A DNA stretch of 5,574 nucleotides. Source: CAVQGZ01 sp964356295. GTDB lineage: Bacteria > Actinomycetota > Actinomycetes > Jiangellales > Jiangellaceae. The stretch is taken from positions 1-5,574 of the forward strand of contig CAYHHE010000119.1 in NCBI GenBank assembly GCA_964356295.1. Reading direction: 5' to 3'. Below, piece by piece: positions 1-5,574 of this stretch. Made by a program: the position numbers and the translations under genes. Within the stretch, counting starts at the first letter, position 1; the number at the start of each line of letters is the position of its first letter. The notes beneath the pieces are model-generated. The model was not told where the DNA came from, searched no databases, and worked only from the letters and a program-made list of their open reading frames with translations.

Positions 1-753
1 CGCTGTCCCCGTCGCTCGCAGCGCCTGCCGCCCCTGCTCAGCCAGTGCCGGCGAGGCCAGGTCGACGACGAGGCGGGGCCGGCCCAAGGAGGCGAGGCGG
101 GCGCGGCTGAGGTGGTCGAGCATCCGTCCCTCGTGGATGATCCCGATCTCGTCGGCAACCCGCTCGACCTCCGAGACGATGTGGGTCGACATGAACACGG
201 TCGCTCCGGCGTCGGCCAGGGCGCGGAGCAAGGCACGGATCTCGACCATGCCCACCGGATCCATCCCGATCGTCGGCTCGTCGAGGATGAGCACCCGCGG
301 TCGGTGGACCAGGGCCATCGCGAGGCCGAGCCGTTGCCTGTTGCCCTGGCTCAACGCGTGCGACCGGACATCGAGGTACCTGCCGAGGTCGAGCCGCTCG
401 ACCACCTCGTCGCAGGCTGCTGCCGAGACTCCGCGGTAGGTCCGCGCCAGGTGCAGGTGGTCGCGTGGGCTGAGCTCGGGGTACAGGCCTGGTCCCTCCA
501 CCAGGTACCCCACCTCCGCCCACGGGCCCGAAGGCCCGCCACGGGAGTCCACCGGGCGACCCAGCATGCTCACCTGGCCAGCGGAAGGCCGGATGAGCCC
601 CAGGAGCATCCGGATCAGAGTCGTCTTCCCGGCACCGTTGCGGCCCAGGAATCCGTACAGGGTGCCTGGGGAGATGCTGAGGTCCACCGAGTCGACCGCT
701 GTGACCGGCCCGAACCTGCGGGTCACGCCTGTCGCCATGATCGAGGCAGTCAT
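1..753 (-). CDS. ABC transporter ATP-binding protein, BcrA/LanF-like (3' end outside window)
   Basis: This is the nucleotide-binding subunit of an ABC-2-type exporter. It should sit on the cytoplasmic face and drive a separate membrane protein by ATP hydrolysis. The minus frame is open from ATG at 753 to the window edge, giving 251 residues. Visible motifs are Walker A GRNGAGKTT (37-45), signature LSQGN (134-138), Walker B VLILDEP (154-160), D-loop IGMD (162-165) and the switch histidine in STH (H191). The usual Q-loop glutamine is replaced by glutamate (E86 in YLVEGPGLYP). This 'E-loop' is known from lantibiotic-immunity LanF and related BcrA-type ATPases. Family members are about 300 residues, so roughly the last 50 are missing here. 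The permease is expected beyond the left edge. The chosen start has AGGAGG upstream; a second ATG lies five codons in. The family is certain, the substrate unknown; antibiotic or bacteriocin export is only inference. Confidence 0.93.
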   Translation of the reverse strand, partial: MTASIMATGVTRRFGPVTAVDSVDLSISPGTLYGFLGRNGAGKTTLIRMLLGLIRPSAGQVSMLGRPVDSRGGPSGPWAEVGYLVEGPGLYPELSPRDHLHLARTYRGVSAAACDEVVERLDLGRYLDVRSHALSQGNRQRLGLAMALVHRPRVLILDEPTIGMDPVGMVEIRALLRALADAGATVFMSTHIVSEVERVADEIGIIHEGRMLDHLSRARLASLGRPRLVVDLASPALAEQGRQALRATGTA

Positions 754-764
754 GCCCGCCCGCG

Positions 765-770
765 CCTCCT
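765..770 (-). promoter_or_regulatory. Ribosome binding site of the minus-strand ABC ATPase
   Basis: On the minus strand these bases read AGGAGG, a perfect Shine-Dalgarno core, within AGAGGAGG. It lies 11 bases before the ATG at 753, slightly long but acceptable. It supports ATG 753 over the in-frame ATG at 738. Confidence 0.6.
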
Positions 771-846
771 CTGAGCCCCGCAACGCTACCGACCCGGCCA
801 AGTCCGAGTGGTAGGAGCGGTCGGTCGTTCAAGGTTCCCAAGGACC

Positions 847-861
847 TCGGGGGTCCCCCGA
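847..861. promoter_or_regulatory. Perfect palindrome in the divergent intergenic region, candidate operator
   Basis: The sequence TCGGGGG-T-CCCCCGA is a perfect 7-base inverted repeat around one central base (854). It is flanked by two direct copies of GGACCT (842-847 and 865-870) spaced 23 bases apart. It lies nearly midway between the two divergent ABC starts at 753 and 913. It could be the binding site of a dimeric regulator or simply a GC-rich hairpin. No regulator gene is present in the window, so the role is inference. Confidence 0.35.
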
Positions 862-888
862 CCGGGACCTCTTCCTCTGCACCGTCCG

Positions 889-902
889 TGACCTGGGGGT
901 CA
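889..902. promoter_or_regulatory. TGACC-N4-GGTCA inverted repeat upstream of the LolD-like ATPase start
   Basis: Two perfect 5-base arms, TGACC (889-893) and GGTCA (898-902), flank a 4-base spacer TGGG. The repeat ends 10 bases before the GTG start at 913 and overlaps a candidate -10 element, CATCGT (901-906). A protein bound here would block a promoter reading into the plus-strand operon. This is a plausible operator, but the arms are short and chance occurrence cannot be excluded. Confidence 0.35.
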
Positions 903-912
903 TCGTGAAGAG

Positions 913-1668
913 GTGACAGCCGACACTGTGGTGGCTGCCGCTCCGGACGGTTCGCTGGGGACCCGGATCGACTGCGACGACCTCTGCCGCTACTACCACG
1001 TCGGCGGCAGCGAGGTGCGAGCGCTCGATGACGTGAACCTGCACGTGGACGACTGCGCCTTCGTCGTCGTGCTCGGCGCGTCCGGCTCGGGCAAGACCAC
1101 CCTTCTCAACATGCTCGGGGCGCTGGACACCCCCACGGCCGGGTCGGTGCGGGTCAACGGCGTCGACATCACGCACGCTCCACGGGAGACTCGGCGCCAG
1201 GTGCGCCGGCGCACGGTGAGCTTCGTCTTCCAGAGCTTCAACATCTTCCCGGGGCTGACGGCAGCGGAGAACGTGCAGTTCGGTGCGGACGCCGCCGGGC
1301 GGGACGACCCCGCCGAGGTCGCGCACCAGGTGCTGGCCCAGGTGGGGCTTGCCGACCGGGCCCGGCACTTCCCGCACCAGCTCTCCGGCGGCGAGCAGCA
1401 GCGGGTGGCCATCGCTCGCGCGCTGGCGACGGGCAACCCGATCATCCTGGCCGACGAGCCGACTGGAGAGCTGGACTTCCGGACCGGGGTGCAGATCCTC
1501 GAGCTGCTCCGCGAGCAGGCCGAAGCCGGCAAGACCGTCGTCGTCGTGACCCACAACCGGGAGATATCCCGGGTCGCCGACCGGGTCGTCGAGCTCTCCA
1601 GCGGCCACATCGTCTCGGACGGGCCGCCACGCGGCGGCCGCGCGGCCGTCCGTGACCTGCACTGGTGA
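913..1668 (+). CDS. ABC transporter ATP-binding protein, LolD/MacB family
   Basis: This is the 251-residue ATPase of a MacB/LolCDE/FtsE-class ABC system, which powers conformational change in an FtsX-type permease rather than classical channel transport. Motifs occur in order: Walker A GASGSGKTT (55-63), Q-loop Q107 in FVFQSFN, signature LSGGEQQR (157-164), Walker B IILADEP (177-183), D-loop GELD (185-188) and H-loop H214 in VTHN. All catalytic positions are present (K61, E182, H214), so it should be active. GTG 913 is the first possible start after the in-frame TGA at 889-891. Alternative GTGs lie at 928 and 931. No well-spaced Shine-Dalgarno precedes 913, so a leaderless transcript is possible. 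The N-terminal 18 or so residues precede the conserved ABC fold and may be poorly conserved. The permease gene starts 7 bases after the stop, so the two are almost certainly co-translated partners. Confidence 0.95.
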   Translation: MTADTVVAAAPDGSLGTRIDCDDLCRYYHVGGSEVRALDDVNLHVDDCAFVVVLGASGSGKTTLLNMLGALDTPTAGSVRVNGVDITHAPRETRRQVRRRTVSFVFQSFNIFPGLTAAENVQFGADAAGRDDPAEVAHQVLAQVGLADRARHFPHQLSGGEQQRVAIARALATGNPIILADEPTGELDFRTGVQILELLREQAEAGKTVVVVTHNREISRVADRVVELSSGHIVSDGPPRGGRAAVRDLHW

Positions 1669-1670
1669 GG
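1664..1670 (+). promoter_or_regulatory. Ribosome binding site that fixes the permease start
   Basis: GGTGAGG overlaps the TGA stop of the ATPase (1666-1668) and sits 5 bases before ATG 1676. It supports ATG 1676 over the upstream in-frame GTG at 1652, which lies inside the ATPase gene, and over ATG 1766, which has no such site. The arrangement implies translational coupling. Confidence 0.65.
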
Positions 1671-1675
1671 CCACG

Positions 1676-4180
1676 ATGTCCGCCCCCACGCTGCCCCGAA
1701 CCACCTCAGCGCACCGGCACGGCGAGCCCACACCGCCTCGGCACCGGCACGACCGCCACTCGTCGATGGCGTGGCTGTGGCTGCGCTGGATCGGCCGGGA
1801 CCTGCGCCATCGCTGGCTGCTGGTCACGACCATCGCCCTCGTGCTCGCGCTCGGTACCGGGACCTATGCAGCGTTGTCGAGCACCGGCGAGTGGCGCACG
1901 CAGTCCAACGACGCATCGTTCGCGCTGCTGGGGCTGCATGACGTCGAGGTGTCCCTGACTCCTGGAGCCGTGCTGCCGGAGGGAGCGCTCGCCGGGCTGC
2001 TGGCGTCCTCGGCAAGTGCCGACGCCGTGACCGCCTCGACCGAACGACTCGTGGTACCCACCCAGGTGCTCGCGGTGACCCCCTCGGGCGAGGAGGTGCT
2101 GGTGCCCGGACGGGTCCTGGGCGCGCCGCTGGACTCCGACGTGAACATGGTGCACGTCGAGTCAGGCCGCGCCATCGAGTCGGCCGACCCCGTGCCGACC
2201 GTCGTGCTCGAGCAGAAGTTCGCCGCCGCACTAGACCTGCCCAGCGAGGGCACCGTGACGGTGCGGGGGGTCGAGGTCCCCTACGTCGGCGTCGGGATGG
2301 GGCCGGAGGACTTCATCGTCGACACCGGTGGGGTGGGGTTCTTCGCCGCGGACTCCGGCTTCGCCGTCGCCTACTCGACACTGGACGGCGCACAGCGCAT
2401 CGCCGACGCACCCGGCGTGGTGAACGACCTCGTGCTCACCCTCGAGCCCGGGGCTGACGCCGGCGAGGTGGTCGCCGATCTGAAGAACACCCTCGCGGCT
2501 GCGGACCCGCCGGTGGCCGCGTCGGTGACCACCCGCGACGACGAGCTCTCCTACCAGGTGCTCTACGACGACATCGAGGGTGACGGCAGGTTCTGGACGG
2601 TCGTGTCGCTGCTGATGGTGGCCGGCGCCACGCTGGCCGCGGTCAACCTGATCGGCCGGGTGATGGAGGGGCAGCGGCGTGAGATCGGCATCGGCATGGC
2701 ACTGGGCTCGCCCCGGCGCCGCCTCGCGGTGCGGCCGTTCGTGCTCGCCCTCGCCATCGCCTTGCTCGGCGTGCTGCTCGGCCTCGCCGTGGGGGCGTTG
2801 CTCGTCGGGCCGCTGCGTGACGTCTACTCGACGATGCTGCCGTTGCCGCTGTGGAAGACGCCATTCGTGGTGGAGCCATTCCTCGTCGCGGCTGCCGTCG
2901 GAGTGCTGGTGCCGCTGCTGGCCACGGCCTTCCCGGTGCGCCGCGCCCTGCGCGTCCAGCCGGTCGAGGCGATCAGGGTCGGGCACCTGGCCGCCTCCGG
3001 AGCGGGTTGGTCGGGCCTGGCCCGTCACCTGCCCGGGCGTTCCTTCGGGCAGCTGCCGGTGCGCAACGTGCTGCGCACCCCCCGCCGGACGGCCCTGACC
3101 GCGCTCGGCGTGGCCTCGGCCATCGGCCTGCTCGTGGGCCTGGGCGGGCTGCTCGACTCCTTCCAGGCGACGCTCGACGTGGCCGAGACGGAGTCGACCA
3201 CGGCAGCCCCCGACCGCCTCGAGGTGACGCTGGACGGGCTGCGCCCTGTCACCGACGAGACCGTGACCGGGCTCTCCTCCGCACAGGGCGTCGCCTCGGC
3301 CAGCTCGACGGTGGAACTGCCCGCCACCGCGCGGACGTCAACCGGGTCGGTCGACCTGGTGGTCGAGGTGCTCGACCCGGCGACCGCGCCCTGGCAGCCG
3401 ACCGTGACCAGCGGGGTGGCCACGGGTGGCCTGCTGCTCACCGAGATCGCCGCCACCGAGCTGGGTGTCCAGCCCGGAGACAGTGTCACCCTGGAGCACC
3501 CCGCCGTGACCGCCGATGGGCTCGAGCCGCGCGAGACCACCGTCGAGGTGGCCGGTACCCACCCGTACCCCTTGCGGCCGTTCGCCTATCTCGACCCCAC
3601 CACCGCCGAGGTGTTCGGCGCCTCGGGCTTGGCGACCACTGTCGTCATCGAGCCCGACTCCTCGACCGATCCCGACGATCTTCGCACCAGCCTCGCTCGG
3701 ATACCGGGCGTCGCGACGGTGCGTTCTCCCCTCGACGTGGTCGAGCAGATGACCGGGACGCTGGACATGTTCACGGGCATTCTCGGTGTGGTCGCCCTCG
3801 TGGCGCTCGTGCTCGCGATCCTCATCGCGGTCAATGCGGCGAGCATCTCGGCGGAGGAGCGCCGCCGGGAGCACGCGACCATGCTTGCCTACGGGCTCTC
3901 TCACCGGCTGGTGCTCGGCCTGAGCATGCTCGAGGGGGTGATCATCGGGCTTCTCGGCACGGTCATCGGCCTGGCCTTGGGATGGGTCCTCACGCGGCTG
4001 ATGGTCTACGGCCAGCTGCCGCAGACCCTTCCCGAGGTCGCCATGACGGCCGAGGTCGGCGGGCGCACCGTCCTGGTCGCCATCACCCTCGGCGTCGCTG
4101 CGGTCGCGCTCGCGCCCCTGGTCACCGCACGCCGGCTGGCGCGGATGGACGTCCCTGGCACGCTGCGCCTCGTCGAGTAG
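1676..4180 (+). CDS. FtsX-like ABC transporter permease with duplicated MacB/LolC module (8 TM)
   Basis: This 834-residue integral membrane protein is the partner of the ATPase just upstream. It contains two copies of the FtsX/MacB module. Module one has TM1 (about 48-67), an extracytoplasmic MacB-type domain (about 68-302), then TM2 (306-327), TM3 (355-377) and TM4 (401-419). Module two has TM5 (472-493), a second external domain (about 497-697), then TM6 (699-721), TM7 (749-772) and TM8 (796-817). The coupling segment after TM2, RREIGIGMALGSPRRR (334-349), is typical of FtsX permeases; RRREHATMLAYGLSHR (729-744) is its counterpart after TM6. PVRRALRVQPVEAIR (420-434) is the familiar end of an FtsX core. 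The N-terminal tail before TM1 carries closely spaced histidines (13, 15, 23, 25, 28). No accessory fusion protein or outer-membrane partner is visible, as expected for a Gram-positive actinobacterium. Likely roles are substrate extraction from the membrane or envelope signalling; the substrate is unknown. Confidence 0.93.
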   Translation: MSAPTLPRTTSAHRHGEPTPPRHRHDRHSSMAWLWLRWIGRDLRHRWLLVTTIALVLALGTGTYAALSSTGEWRTQSNDASFALLGLHDVEVSLTPGAVLPEGALAGLLASSASADAVTASTERLVVPTQVLAVTPSGEEVLVPGRVLGAPLDSDVNMVHVESGRAIESADPVPTVVLEQKFAAALDLPSEGTVTVRGVEVPYVGVGMGPEDFIVDTGGVGFFAADSGFAVAYSTLDGAQRIADAPGVVNDLVLTLEPGADAGEVVADLKNTLAAADPPVAASVTTRDDELSYQVLYDDIEGDGRFWTVVSLLMVAGATLAAVNLIGRVMEGQRREIGIGMALGSPRRRLAVRPFVLALAIALLGVLLGLAVGALLVGPLRDVYSTMLPLPLWKTPFVVEPFLVAAAVGVLVPLLATAFPVRRALRVQPVEAIRVGHLAASGAGWSGLARHLPGRSFGQLPVRNVLRTPRRTALTALGVASAIGLLVGLGGLLDSFQATLDVAETESTTAAPDRLEVTLDGLRPVTDETVTGLSSAQGVASASSTVELPATARTSTGSVDLVVEVLDPATAPWQPTVTSGVATGGLLLTEIAATELGVQPGDSVTLEHPAVTADGLEPRETTVEVAGTHPYPLRPFAYLDPTTAEVFGASGLATTVVIEPDSSTDPDDLRTSLARIPGVATVRSPLDVVEQMTGTLDMFTGILGVVALVALVLAILIAVNAASISAEERRREHATMLAYGLSHRLVLGLSMLEGVIIGLLGTVIGLALGWVLTRLMVYGQLPQTLPEVAMTAEVGGRTVLVAITLGVAAVALAPLVTARRLARMDVPGTLRLVE

Positions 4181-4209
4181 GGGAGGTCGCGTGAGGAGCA
4201 AGCCAGTTT

Positions 4210-4245
4210 GGTGACCCGGTAACCGCCACGGCGTTGACGGTCACC
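4210..4245 (+). terminator. Hairpin after the permease gene, possible terminator
   Basis: GGTGACC (4210-4216) pairs perfectly with GGTCACC (4239-4245). A smaller stem can form inside the loop between AAC/GC (4221-4226) and GC/GTT (4231-4235). It begins 30 bases after the permease stop. No T-run follows, so it is a weak candidate for factor-independent termination. It could equally protect the mRNA 3' end or be fortuitous. Confidence 0.3.
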
Positions 4246-4275
4246 CGAGCCCAGGTGTTCGGAGGCGTTGGAGCT

Positions 4276-4641
4276 GGCCAGGGTCGCGTCGAACATCTTC
4301 ACGTAGACCTGGCCGACGTCGTGGCGGACCCAGTCCTCGAACACGTCGATGAGGAACCGTCCGTACCCGTGCGGGGAGACCGAGCGGTCGGTCACGACCG
4401 AGCCGGTGGGGATCCCGCCGGGTGCGGGTCGCTCAACGATGGGGATGAGCTGGATGTAGCGAGCTGCGACGTCGTCTCGCAGGAACCGGTACACCGCCAG
4501 CCCGTGGTCCTCGTTGGCGTGGTGGACGGTGGTCAGCACGTTCCAGCGCACCTCGTGGGCCTGCAGGTGGTCCAGGCCGCGCATCACTCGGTCGAAGGTG
4601 GGCTTGCCGCCCTCGTCCACCCGGTACCCGTCGTGCCCCAC
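4276..4641 (-). pseudogene. Remnant of anaerobic sulfatase-maturase-type radical SAM/SPASM protein
   Basis: About 122 minus-strand codons match, from memory of the family, the middle of anaerobic sulfatase-maturating radical SAM enzymes. These normally oxidise a cysteine or serine of a sulfatase to formylglycine. Recognisable blocks are HDGYRVDEGG, VRWNVLTTVHHAN, VYRFLRD, YIQLIPIVERP and FLIDVFEDWVRHDVGQVYVK. Intact members are about 400 residues. Here the N-terminal CxxxCxxC cluster motif is absent, with an in-frame stop at 4681-4683 just upstream. The SPASM cysteines are also absent, because the frame loses similarity after MFDATLA (near 4276) and runs on into antisense of the permease gene. 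No iron-sulfur cluster could be bound, so any product would be inactive. The fragment has no internal stop, which suggests a fairly recent loss of both ends. Weaker similarity may continue to about 4662. No sulfatase gene is in the window. Confidence 0.8.
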
Positions 4642-4709
4642 CCCTGCACGGGGGACACCATGACCGAGCCTGAGGTACTGCTACGAGGAAGGCACGCCGG
4701 CTACCGGAC

Positions 4710-4735
4710 TTGCCGCGGAGAGTGCTTTGCCGCGG
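4710..4735. repeat. Short direct repeat TTGCCGCGG, two copies
   Basis: TTGCCGCGG occurs at 4710-4718 and 4727-4735, a 17-base period. It lies in the stretch between the maturase remnant and the VanZ gene, where I see no coding frame with recognisable protein similarity. It may be a trace of the rearrangement that removed the maturase 5' end, or chance. Confidence 0.25.
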
Positions 4736-4782
4736 CGTCGCATGGTGGGCACGTCGCGCCGTCGAGTCCGGGGTCTTGGCCG

Positions 4783-4809
4783 GGCTGTGGGCTCGGTCGG
4801 CTCACAGCC
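4783..4809. other. Strong hairpin upstream of the VanZ-family gene
   Basis: GGCTGTG (4783-4789) pairs with CACAGCC (4803-4809). The stem extends inward through a G-U pair and two further G-C pairs to 10 pairs with a 7-base loop (4793-4799). It ends 43 bases before the VanZ start and just upstream of its candidate -35 element. No T-run follows on the plus strand. It could insulate the VanZ promoter, act as a protein site, or mark the end of transcription from the left. Confidence 0.4.
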
Positions 4810-4819
4810 GCCTCACCGG

Positions 4820-4846
4820 CTCGACCCAGCCCGGCCTGGTCATACT
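4820..4846 (+). promoter_or_regulatory. Candidate promoter for a leaderless VanZ-family transcript
   Basis: The -10-like hexamer CATACT (4841-4846) lies six bases before the GTG at 4853, the distance expected if transcription starts on the start codon itself. CTCGAC (4820-4825) is a possible -35 with a short 15-base spacer. No convincing Shine-Dalgarno sequence precedes the GTG, which fits leaderless expression, a common pattern in actinobacteria. Confidence 0.4.
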
Positions 4847-4852
4847 GGACCC

Positions 4853-5323
4853 GTGTTCCATCGTCACCCAGTGTTGAGCCTGCTGACGGGCGGCTACCTG
4901 GCGTTCGTCGCCTGGGTGACCTTGACCCCACAGACGTATGCTGCTCAGCGCATCGCAATCATCTACCGGGTCCTCGACGCCCTGCACCAGCGTGGCTACC
5001 TGCTGTCCATCGACGACAGCCAACTGGAGTTCCTGGCCAATGTCGCCCTGTTCGTGCCGGTCGGGATGTTCCTGCTCCTGCTGGTCGGGACGCGGCTGTG
5101 GTGGGTCGCCGTCACGGCGTCGTTCGCGCTGACGACCTTCATCGAGGTCGCGCAGCGGAGCATCCCCGGACGAGTCCCGGATGAGCAGGACGTGCTGGCC
5201 AACGGGCTGGGGGCGGTGATCGGTGCCCTCGTTGCGCTGGTGCTGACGCTGCCCGCCGCACTGCGCCGGCGTCGCCAGCGCCACGCCACCGCCGCTCTCG
5301 AGGTGTCGGTGCGCGCTGGCTGA
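4853..5323 (+). CDS. VanZ-family membrane protein
   Basis: This is a 156-residue polytopic membrane protein. Predicted membrane segments are about 8-25, 61-79, 82-100 and 116-134. The VanZ family pattern is clear: N63 with LFVPVG (66-71), E98 and Q101 at the end of TM3, then GRVPDEQDVLANGLGAVIG (106-124) with the conserved Asp and Asn (D110, D113, N117). The C-terminal tail is basic (RRRRQR, 138-143). The founding VanZ protein raises teicoplanin resistance by an unclear mechanism, but most family members have no known function, so resistance should not be assumed. GTG 4853 is chosen because it places TM1 directly at the N-terminus. The frame stays open upstream to 4727, but those residues are Arg/Gly-rich and unlike the family. 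It appears to be a single-gene unit, separated from the ABC operon by the maturase remnant. Confidence 0.85.
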   Translation: MFHRHPVLSLLTGGYLAFVAWVTLTPQTYAAQRIAIIYRVLDALHQRGYLLSIDDSQLEFLANVALFVPVGMFLLLLVGTRLWWVAVTASFALTTFIEVAQRSIPGRVPDEQDVLANGLGAVIGALVALVLTLPAALRRRRQRHATAALEVSVRAG

Positions 5324-5375
5324 GCTCGAGGCGTCGGGGCTGTGTCCTTGGGCTCTCGGGTTCACCGCAGCCTGG

Positions 5376-5395
5376 TGTTCAGTCCTTCCTGAACA
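5376..5395. terminator. Small hairpin after the VanZ gene, possible shared terminator
   Basis: TGTTCAG (5376-5382) and CTGAACA (5389-5395) form a perfect 7-pair stem with a 6-base loop, starting 53 bases after the VanZ stop. The TGA of a minus-strand frame (5379-5381) falls inside one arm, so it sits between convergent reading directions. There is no T-run on either side, so termination strength is uncertain. Confidence 0.4.
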
Positions 5396-5574
5396 GGGCG
5401 GGTGCTGCGTCGGCGAGGTGGTCGAGGACGCGTGGTGGGGTGAGCCAGCCGGTACACCAGGTCCTGCACACCCCGCAAGACCGCCTCCAGCGACACGGTG
5501 TCGCCGTCCGCGGCCCGTAACGGGGCGGCTCACGTGCGGGGCGAGGGTGGTGCCTGGCCGGGAGGTCGGGCACT
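5379..5574 (-). pseudogene. 3' end of an unrecognised, apparently frameshifted coding remnant
   Basis: Two adjacent minus-strand frames each look protein-like in only one part. The frame open from 5529 to its stop at 5362-5364 reads DTVSLEAVLRGVQDLVYRLA and then turns Arg/Pro-rich. The frame ending at TGA 5379-5381 is Arg/Pro-rich first and then reads VLDHLADAAPALFRKD. Joining the two good parts near the CACCCCACCACG stretch by skipping one base gives a continuous amphipathic C-terminus. The first frame is closed upstream by TGA at 5530-5532, which suggests further decay. I do not recognise the family. The rest of the gene, if any, lies beyond the right edge. It may instead be non-coding GC-rich sequence. 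Confidence 0.3.

Noticed and set aside
38..841. A 267-residue minus-strand open frame overlapping the left-edge ATPase in another frame
   Set aside because: It is Arg/Gly/Pro-rich with no domain pattern, while the frame starting at ATG 753 has all the ABC ATPase motifs.
1652..1675. GTG 1652 as the permease start, overlapping the ATPase gene
   Set aside because: It adds eight residues without a good ribosome site; ATG 1676 has GGTGAGG at ideal spacing.
829..1833. Long open minus-strand frames opposite the LolD-like ATPase (829-1833 and 993-1733)
   Set aside because: They are antisense to a gene with every ABC motif intact, show no recognisable motif themselves, and are the usual by-product of high GC content.
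2851..4194. A 447-codon plus-strand open frame inside the permease gene in another frame
   Set aside because: Its composition is Arg/Gly/Ala/Pro-rich and it lacks family features; the permease frame carries clear membrane segments and FtsX motifs over the same bases.
4727..4852. Upstream extension of the VanZ protein to 4727
   Set aside because: The added residues are Arg/Gly-rich, do not resemble the family N-terminus and would span the 4783-4809 hairpin.
4234..5184. A 316-codon plus-strand open frame across the maturase remnant and the VanZ gene
   Set aside because: It is antisense to recognisable radical SAM sequence and out of frame with the VanZ protein; no domain is visible.
1..5574. 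CRISPR array, tRNA, rRNA or insertion sequence
   Set aside because: I saw no regularly spaced repeats, no cloverleaf-like segment, no rRNA signature, and no transposase motif or terminal inverted repeat pair.

Overview
The window is GC-rich throughout, and its coding frames mostly have G or C at third codon positions. It uses GTG starts and shows likely leaderless starts. Together with the protein families present, this suggests a high-GC actinobacterium. I cannot name the genus from the sequence alone.

Layout. (1) Bases 1-753, minus strand: most of a BcrA/LanF-type ABC transporter ATPase whose C-terminus runs off the left edge. (2) Bases 754-912: a 159-base divergent intergenic region holding two short palindromes, the best candidate control region in the window. 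(3) Bases 913-4180, plus strand: a two-gene operon of a LolD/MacB-type ATPase and an 834-residue FtsX-type permease. The permease has eight predicted membrane segments and two extracytoplasmic domains. (4) Bases 4181-4852: no intact gene. A weak hairpin follows the permease. Then comes a clear but truncated minus-strand remnant of an anaerobic sulfatase-maturase-type radical SAM protein (4276-4641), then about 210 bases with no gene but with a strong hairpin. (5) Bases 4853-5323, plus strand: a small VanZ-family membrane protein, probably read from a leaderless transcript. (6) Bases 5324-5574: a small hairpin and, on the minus strand, the 3' end of an unrecognised reading frame that appears split by a frameshift.

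How the genes fit together. The ATPase at 913-1668 and the permease at 1676-4180 should form one MacB/LolCDE-class (type VII) ABC machine. The divergently read ATPase belongs to a different ABC class and must work with a membrane partner outside the window. BcrA-like ATPases, MacB-like transporters and VanZ proteins all recur in envelope-stress and peptide or glycopeptide resistance settings. A cell-envelope role is therefore a reasonable inference, but no substrate can be read from the sequence. The maturase remnant and the split frame at the right end indicate that the right half has undergone deletion and gene decay. I see no CRISPR array, rRNA, tRNA, insertion sequence or intact new defence system.
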